From Bacteroidales bacterium (GTDB taxonomy: Bacteria > Bacteroidota > Bacteroidia > Bacteroidales > UBA3824), in NCBI GenBank assembly GCA_016293845.1, contig JAEDDH010000027.1:1-48614 (forward strand): a stretch of DNA of 48,614 nucleotides. The letters are read 5' to 3'. The stretch's first letter is position 1. Every line of letters begins with the position of its first letter. The notes beneath the pieces were generated by a model. It had not been told where the DNA came from. It was given only the letters and a program-made list of their open reading frames with translations, and did no database searches. Shown here one piece after another: positions 48,042-48,614 of the stretch. A program made the position numbers and the translations under genes.

Positions 48042-48150
48042 GAGTCTGACTCAATCAGTAAACATAAAAGTTTTAAGTGCTATTTTTCACGGTAGTTGCT
48101 ATTGCTGCTGACCTGTGCTACAAAAGCAACAACGAAAGGCAATGAAATAT
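48042..48150 (+). repeat. Right copy of 109-bp direct repeat
   Basis: Matches 35559-35667 with four mismatches. All three pairings of the putative RNA are kept (GTAG/CTAC, GTTGCT/AGCAAC) or changed at one base (ATTGCT in place of ATTGCC against GGCAAT). No terminator or gene follows. Its left edge truncates the HTH gene fragment. Confidence 0.85.
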
Positions 48151-48234
48151 GGAACATTGATATATCTACAATTTCTTCCTAATATCGACAAGTAATTTAA
48201 CGTGTAATTTTGCTTGATAAATCTAATTTCATTT

Positions 48235-48320
48235 GGTATCATAGCAACCGAAAATAAGGTGTCGTTTGGCATTAGATTTTTTGAAAACGGCTATAAAAAT
48301 TGGTATTGTTTTTGGTATTA
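48235..48320 (+). repeat. Right-end GGTATT repeats, integrase arm-type sites
   Basis: GGTATTG at 48302-48308 and GGTATTA at 48314-48320 are 12 bp apart, with a weaker GGTATCA at 48235. The surrounding GGTATTGTTTTTGGTATT closely matches 148-166 at the left end. They lie 145-165 bp inside the right core. The remaining bases of 48151-48444 are AT-rich and hold no gene. Confidence 0.55.
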
Positions 48321-48444
48321 TTTTAGTTTGAAAATTATTTTGAAATCTAAAATTTGCCGAAAAAACGAAAGAAAATAGCCGATTTGGACGAAAAATATTG
48401 CTCAAAACGCCCCAAAATGTGCGATAATTGCCTATTTTAATAGG

Positions 48445-48465
48445 GTTTTGAAAATTTTTCAAAAC
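48445..48465. promoter_or_regulatory. 21-bp palindrome abutting the right core
   Basis: GTTTTGAAAA-T-TTTTCAAAAC is a perfect palindrome whose last base is the first base of the CTCCTAAGGG core. It may help position the integrase or excisionase at attR, or be a small hairpin. The left core has no matching palindrome. Confidence 0.5.
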
Positions 48466-48474
48466 TCCTAAGGG
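48465..48474 (+). other. Right attachment-site core (attR candidate)
   Basis: CTCCTAAGGG is identical to 46-55. It is directly followed by the variable region and T-arm of a tRNA, as expected if the host tRNA was cut in its anticodon loop. Confidence 0.55.
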
Positions 48475-48508
48475 CTAGTTGTGGGTTCGATTCCCGCAGG
48501 GAGTGCCA
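48465..48508 (+). pseudogene. 3' half of a tRNA-Arg(CCT)-like gene
   Basis: It starts at the anticodon loop CTCCTAA, followed by a stem strand GGGCT, variable loop, T-arm (GTGGG-TTCGATT-CCCGC), acceptor strand AGGGAGT, G and encoded CCA. There is no D-arm or 5' acceptor strand in front; the upstream text is AT-rich. A hairpin terminator follows. It is the displaced 3' end of a tRNA gene that the element has split. Confidence 0.75.
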
Positions 48509-48514
48509 AAAAAT

Positions 48515-48543
48515 CCTGAATGCGAAAGCATTCAGGGTTTTTA
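48515..48543 (+). terminator. Terminator behind the split tRNA
   Basis: CCTGAATGC-GAAA-GCATTCAGG is a perfect 9-bp stem with a stable tetraloop, followed by GTTTTTA. It is likely the original terminator of the host tRNA gene. Confidence 0.9.
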
Positions 48544-48614
48544 CTTTTTCGCTATTACTTTTTCACTATTACTTTTTTACTATTACCTTTTCACTATTAC
48601 TTTTTTACTATTAC
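48541..48614 (+). repeat. 14-bp tandem repeat running to the window end
   Basis: Five complete units of TTACTTTTTCACTA with one to three differences each, plus a partial sixth, occupy 48541-48614 at an exact 14-bp period. The array continues past the window. It lies outside the element, in the presumed host chromosome. Confidence 0.9.

Noticed and set aside
48541..48614. CRISPR array
   Set aside because: The period is 14 bp with no spacers; it is a simple tandem repeat. No other array and no cas genes are seen in the window.
1..48614. A full conjugative element with type IV secretion
   Set aside because: No VirB4, VirD4 or relaxase of a known Mob family is present; only accessory genes (PcfJ, PcfK-like, ArdA, KTR) and an HUH Rep are found.

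Overview
The window looks like a single integrated mobile element of about 48.4 kb from a low-to-medium GC Bacillota genome, probably an uncultured gut-type Clostridia. The grounds are strong AGGAGG ribosome binding sites, TTG and GTG starts, a YolD and Y-family polymerase pair, PcfJ/PcfK-like and KTR-type zinc-ribbon proteins. The lineage is inferred from gene style, not from a phylogenetic marker. No type IV secretion genes or classical relaxase are present, so 'integrative element or genomic island' is safer than 'conjugative element'.

Ends: a 10-bp core (CTCCTAAGGG) occurs at 46-55 and 48465-48474. It lies in the anticodon loop of a split tRNA-Arg(CCT)-like gene, with a 5' half on the left and a 3' half on the right. 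Short direct repeats of GGTATTG, typical of integrase arm sites, lie inside both ends. Next to the left end are an intact tRNA-Arg(CCT) with its own promoter and terminator, two small helix-turn-helix proteins, a tyrosine integrase and an excisionase (225-2647, integrase operon on the minus strand). The element seems to break a host tRNA gene and to carry a replacement.

3.2-5.8 kb: a LexA/UmuD-like repressor, a Y-family DNA polymerase, a YolD-like protein and a KTR-type zinc ribbon. 5.9-15.8 kb: a nested ~9.8 kb segment between two copies of a 16-bp direct repeat. It encodes small regulators, a candidate ssDNA-binding protein, three related single-span membrane beta-rich proteins, a pIII-like secreted and C-terminally anchored protein, a polytopic membrane P-loop ATPase and an HUH rolling-circle Rep. 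It reads as an integrated filamentous-phage-like (inovirus-like) or rolling-circle element. Two large hairpins follow Rep.

16.2-28.6 kb: a small XRE regulator and an eight-gene DNA phosphorothioation (Ssp-type) operon. It holds a PAPS-reductase-like SspD, a DUF4007 SspB, the ATPase SspC and the cysteine desulfurase SspA, then a restriction-like set of a PLD-helicase, a 58-residue protein, a DndD-like SMC ATPase and an unknown protein. 28.7-29.75 kb: a SLOG-like protein and a divergent XRE regulator, bracketed by two identical 30-bp terminators. 29.8-35.4 kb (minus strand): an ICE-type accessory operon with PcfJ, a PcfK-MutS domain I fusion, ArdA and many small conserved proteins.

35.56-48.15 kb: a 12.5-kb cassette between 109-bp direct repeats. 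Its core is a seven-gene operon (36323-47674): a DNA-binding coiled-coil protein, a 1540-residue SF1 helicase, a protein with a C-terminal HEPN-type RNase motif, a coiled-coil protein, a ClpB-like AAA+ ATPase with a degenerate first ATPase domain, an NrdG-like radical SAM protein and an RNase III-fold protein with altered catalytic residues. I do not recognise this combination, and it is the best candidate for an undescribed system, most likely anti-phage defence. The flanking repeats contain a conserved sequence that also occurs, inverted, as the leader of the ArdA operon. It can form interlocking stems and may be a structured RNA.
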